Origin: Merdicola sp963557785
Lineage (GTDB): Bacteria; Bacillota; Clostridia; TANB77; CAG-508
DNA: 64,000 nucleotides
Direction: 5' to 3'
Assembly (NCBI GenBank): GCA_963557785.1
Contig: CAUWBF010000003.1
Location: forward strand, 62,001-126,000
This document shows, piece after piece, positions 55,801 through 61,800 of this stretch (the first letter of the stretch is position 1; each line of letters opens with the position of its first letter). A model generated the notes under the pieces. The model had not been told where the DNA came from and made no database searches. It saw only the letters and a program-made list of their open reading frames with translations. The position numbers and the translations under genes were made by a program.

Positions 55801-58800
55801 AGCTATTCCTTTTAGTTTTTCTATTTTTACAGGTAATACTGAATTTGTACTTGTTCCATTTCCTAGTTGTCCATATCCATTATAACCCCAAGCATATACA
55901 TTTCCTTCAATGTCTAATGCCATAGCAAAGTTATTTCCAGCTGCTACTTGTACTATATCTTTAAGAACATCCTGTCCATCTACAGATTTTACTTGTACTG
56001 GTAAATATGCATCTTGAGTATTTTTGTTACCTAATGCTCCATATGCACCACGACCCCAAGTCCAAACTGTTCCGTCTTCTTTTAATGCAACTACATTATT
56101 TTCTCCTACTGCAATATCTATTATTCCTGATACTGTTGTCTTTGTAGGAACTCTTCTATCTTTTGTATCTCCTGTAGCTAACATTCCATATATATTATTT
56201 CCCCAAGTCCAAACTGTTCCATCAGATTTTAAAGCAATTACTGTATTGTTTATTACTTCAATTTTTGGTATAGCAATATCACCTTCTGCTAATACATAAA
56301 CATTTACACTGCTTTCTACTCCAGTAACTTGTTCTTTTGCAGATATTTGTGTTTTACCTTTAGCTACTGATGTAATTTTTCCATCTTCTGTTACTTTTAC
56401 AATATCTTCGTTTTTACTTGTGAATTTAAAGTTAGCTCCTTCAACCTCATCATATAATAGGTTAAATCCTACCATTAATTCAGCTGTAACTACATCTTCT
56501 TTTCCTTCACCACTTATTCTAATTGGTGTTTTATTAAATTTAACTCCAAAGTCGCTTATACATACTAGTTCTGTTTTTTGTACTTGTGTTGAATCTCCTA
56601 ATTGTCCTAATTCGTTTCTACCAACGCTCCATACTGTTCCATCTTTCTTAACTACAGTTGATGATCCTTGTGATGCAGATACTTCTAATACATCTGTTAT
56701 CGCTTCACCATTTACTTTCATTACTACTGGAATTGTATTGTTTGATGTATTTCCATTTGAAGCTTGACCATAAGCATTGTATCCCCATGTAACTGCTGTG
56801 TTATCTTCTTTAATTGCTACTACATGCCATAATCCAGTTTCTATTTGTTTTACATTGCTTAGAGCACCTGTTTTTGTTTCATCTTTAACTTGTACAAATG
56901 TATAACTATTTGCTGTATTTCCTTGTCCTAATATACCATGTCCATTGTATCCAGCTGCATACACATTTCCTTCGTTATTTAAAACAACTACTGAACGTTC
57001 ACCAATTTGTACATCTTCTAAGTTAGTTAGTCCTTCAACTTGTACAGGGTATAATTGGTTACTTGTATTATTTAATCCAAGTTGTCCATATCCGTTATAT
57101 CCCCAAGTATATAAGTTTCCATTACCATCTATAGCTGCTGCTGATTCGTTATTTGCTGCTATTTTATAGATGTTACTAATCTTTCTTACCTTTACAGGAG
57201 TTTGGCTTTGAGCTGTTGAACCATTTCCTAGTTCTCCATATCCATTATATCCAAATGCATATACTTCTCCTTGTATAGTAAGTGCTAATGTAAATCTATT
57301 TCCTGCTGCTACTTGAACTACATTTAATAATCCTTCAACTTTTTGTGGAGTTACTGTACTTCCTGTTCTTCCTAATTGTCCGTTTGAGTTATTTCCTGTT
57401 GTCCAAACTGTTCCATCTTCTTTTAGGAATACTGTATAGTTGTATCCGGCTGCTACATCTATAACGCCTTCTATATCAATTTTTGCAGGTTCTACTCTAT
57501 TTGTTGTATCTCCTAATCCTAGTTGTCCATAAGCGTTATATCCCCATCCATATACTGTACCGTTAGATTTTAATGCTATTGTATGGTTTGCACCGTTTAC
57601 TACTTTAGGGTTTGTTATATCTCCCTCTCTTAATACTCTTACTGTTACTAATGCTTTTGTTTCTGATTTATTACTACTAATTTCTATTGTTGTTGTACCA
57701 TATTCTACTGCTGTTATAGTTCCATCTTCAGAAACTGTTGCTACTTCTTCGTTTCTACTTCTATAAGATAAAATTTCATCTGTATAGCTTGAATATAATA
57801 AGTTAAATCCTACTATTGTATTTACATTAACTTTAGCTGTTCCTCCAATTTCATTTATAACAACTAATACTTTATCTACATCTAATACATCGTTAGAAAT
57901 ACATACAGGTTTACTTGCATTATTTGTAGTATCATCACCTAATTGTCCATATCCATTGTATCCTACAGTGTATACTTTACCTTCTTTTGTAGCTATACTT
58001 GATGCATTTCCTGTAGATGCCATAGCCATTATTTTTTTATCTTCTTGAACTTTAGTTAATAATTTTGCATTTACTTTATTTTCTGTAAATAAGTTTGCAT
58101 ATCCATTATATCCTGCTACATATAGATTGTTTTCTGCATCTTCTGCAAATACTACATTTTTATGAGCATATATATGTTTAATGTTATTTGCTACTCCTTC
58201 AGAAGTTTTCATTTCTGCTAAAGTTGTTCCATATGTATATGTTCCTCCTGTAGCTAGTTGTCCATATCCGTTATATCCATATGTATATGCTTTATTATTT
58301 TCATCTAACAATACTGTATAGCAATTTCCAGCAGCTACTTCTATTATTCCTTGTATTGGATTATTATCTGAACCTAATACTTTCATAGGAACTACATAAT
58401 TGTATGTTGTGTTATGTTGTCCTAATTGTCCATGGTGATTATATCCTGTTGCATATACAATTCCTGTTGAATCTAAGAATACTGCGTGGTCTGTTCCTGC
58501 TGCTATTTGCATTACATTAGATACTTTTCTTACTTTTATAGGTGTGTAGTTTGAACCAGTTGTATTATTTCCAAGTTGTCCATATCCATTATATCCCCAT
58601 CCATATACTGTTCCATCTGCTTTTAATGCTAGAGTATATAAGTTACCAGAAGATATAGCTGTAATATCATCTAATACTCCTACTCCATTTACACCTTTAA
58701 CTTGTACAAATTCTGTACTTCTTGTTGTATTTCCTTGTCCTAATTGTCCATGACTATTATATCCTGCCATCCATACAGTTCCGTCTTTTCTTAAAACTAC

Positions 58801-61800
58801 TGTGAAGTTATCTCCTGCTGCAACATCTATTGCGTCTTCAATATTAGTTTTCATTGGTACTGCACTAGATGAAGTGTTACCTATTCCAAGTTGTCCATAT
58901 CCATTATATCCCCATGTCCACACTGTTCCGTCATTCTTTAATGCTACAAAGTGGTTTGCTCCTGCTTCAATCTTTGGATAAACACTACCTTGTTCACCAT
59001 TAACATTTACTTTAACAGCTCCGTATATACCATTTTCTTCATCAGAAATTCTTATGTATGTTGTTCCTTCTTTTACAGAAGTAATAACTCCATTTTCATC
59101 TACTGTTGCTATGTTTTCATCTAATGATTTAAATGTATATTTTTCTGTTTCTATTACATCTAATAATAGGTTAAATCCTGTTACAGTTGTACATTGAATA
59201 GTATCTTGTTCTCCACCTTGGTTAAAGTCGAATATTTTCTTATTTGTATCTATTCTTGGATCACTTATGCAATATGGTACAGTTGAAGTCATTGTTGTAT
59301 CGTTTCCAATTTCTCCATTACCATTATATCCTGACATGTAAACTGTTCCGTCATATTTAACTAATGCTGTTGTTCTCCAACCTGTAGCTGCAAGCATAAC
59401 ATTATTAATATTTCCGTCTAAGTTTTCATTTAGTGCTTTTCTTGGTAAAGATACTCTAGTTGCTGTTGTATTATTTCCAATTGCTCCATATCCATTGTAT
59501 CCCCAGCTGTATACTTCTCCTGTTTTATTTACTGCAACCATTGTATGGTATTTTAAGTCTATGTCTACGATATCACTTAATACATCTGTATTTCCTTCAT
59601 TTCTTACTGCTACTGGTAAAGTTTTATTACCATTGTTGTTTATACCTAAAGTTCCATAATATCCATATCCCCAAGTATATACATTACCATCTGCAGAAAG
59701 AGCTCCTGATACATGGTATCCAGCTGATATAGAAATTATTGCATTTAAGTATCCTGTTCCAGCTGTATCTTTTACTTGTCTTGGTATATACATATTGCTT
59801 GTATTACCTTGTCCTAATTCTCCATTAGCATTGTATCCTGTTGCCCAAACTGTTCCATCTGCTTTTAATATTACTGTATGATGTTTTCCAGTTTTTACAT
59901 CTATAACATTATTTATAGGGTCTACTGCATTATATCCTAACATTCTAGTTGCATAGTATCTATTTGATGTATTGTTTATACCTAGTTCTCCATATCCATT
60001 GTATCCCCATCCATAAACATATCCATCTTCTGTTACTGCAAATGCTGAATATTGTCCTGCATCTATTTTTTCTATGTTTGTAAGTGGTGTGTTGCTATCA
60101 ATTTTAACTTGAACGAATTGTAATGATCTTGATGTTGTTCCATTTCCAAGTTCACCATGTCCATTATATCCTACTGCCCATACTGTTCCGTCTTTCTTTA
60201 ATACTAATGTGAAGTTTTCACCAGCTTTAACATCTACAACATCTTCTACATCTATTTTTGTAGGTGTGTATTTGTTTTGTGTTGTACCATCTCCTAATTG
60301 TCCATATCCATTATATCCCCATGTCCATACTGTTCCATCTGCTTTTAATGCTACTATATGGTGATTTCCTATAGATATTTTTGGTGAAACTATACCTTTT
60401 TCTGTAACTACTGTTACTTGAACTGTAGCTATTTTATCTGTTGCTGGATCTCTTACTATAACTCTTGTTACACCATAATCCTTAGCTGTAATTAATCCAT
60501 TTTCATCTACTGAAGCTATTTTTTCATTTAAACTCTTATATGTTAATCCTTCTACTTTAACTTCTTCTGCATTAAATAAGTTAAATGATGTCATTATAGA
60601 GTCTACTTGTATGCTTTCATCTAATTGTAATGTAGCTTTCTTTGGAGTTGCTGTTAATATTGAAGAAATATACATTGGTTTGTATGATTTTTCTATTCCT
60701 GGGTCAGCTAATTGTTTACCTGTATTTAATCCCCATACTACTACTTTTCCATCTGCTGCTACTGCTAATGTATGATATGCTGTTGAAGATGAACCTTGGA
60801 TTGAAATAATATTTTCTAATTTTCCTGTTCCATTTAGGTTAGTTACTACTGTTGGTAATAACTTATATGAAGTTGTGTTACTTATTCCTAATTGTCCATT
60901 TCCATTATGTCCCCATGTATACACTGTTCCGTCTTTTGCTAAAGCAACTGCATTGTAGCTACCTGCAGATATTTGAGAAATATTTTCTAATATTCCTTCT
61001 CCATCTGTAGATTTAACTTGTACTGCCATTTGGCTATTAGCTGTAGAATTATTTCCATTTCTTCCATGAGTTCCGTATCCTGCTGAATATACAGTACCAT
61101 CAGCTTTTAATAAGTATGAATTAACTTCTCCTGCTGCTACTTTAACTATATCTTCTAGTTCGAATCCTGTAGAACTATCTAATACTTTTACTGGTATTGT
61201 TCTGTTTGCTGTAGAATTATCTGCTAATTGTCCATATTTATTATATCCCCATGCCCATACTGTTCCATCTGAAAGTACAGCTAAAGCGTGGTTCCATCCT
61301 GCTGCTATATCTATAGCACCATTTATGTTAGCTTTAACTCTTACTGGTAAAGTTCTATTAGATGTTGAATCATCTCCTAACTCACCATTTCCATTATATC
61401 CAAATGTATATACTCTACCATCTTCTGTTAATAATACTGTAAAGTATCTACCTGCTACTACTTTTCTAATATTTTTAATAGCTTCTGTTCCTTGACTATT
61501 TTTAACTTTAACTGGTTCATAGCTTGTAGTAGTATTTCCTTGTCCTAATTGTCCATAGTTGTTTAATCCCCAAGCCCATACTTCTCCATCTTCAGTTAAA
61601 GCAAGTGCATGACTTTCTCCTGCTGCTATTTGTTTAATATTTTCTAAGCCTTCTACTTGTGTTGGTACTGCAGTTGTTGTTTTAGTTCCATGTCCTAATT
61701 GTCCATTTCCATTTGTACCCCAAGACCAAACTGTTCCATCTGCTTTTAATGCTACAGAGAAGTTTGATCCACCTACAACCATAGGCTCATATTTTAATTC

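Noticed and set aside
53940..60400. Regularly spaced near-identical 20-base strings that look like CRISPR repeats
   Set aside because: They are in frame and encode the conserved W-G-Y-N-G-Y-G blade motif of the RCC1 array. Spacing is irregular, and no cas gene is present.
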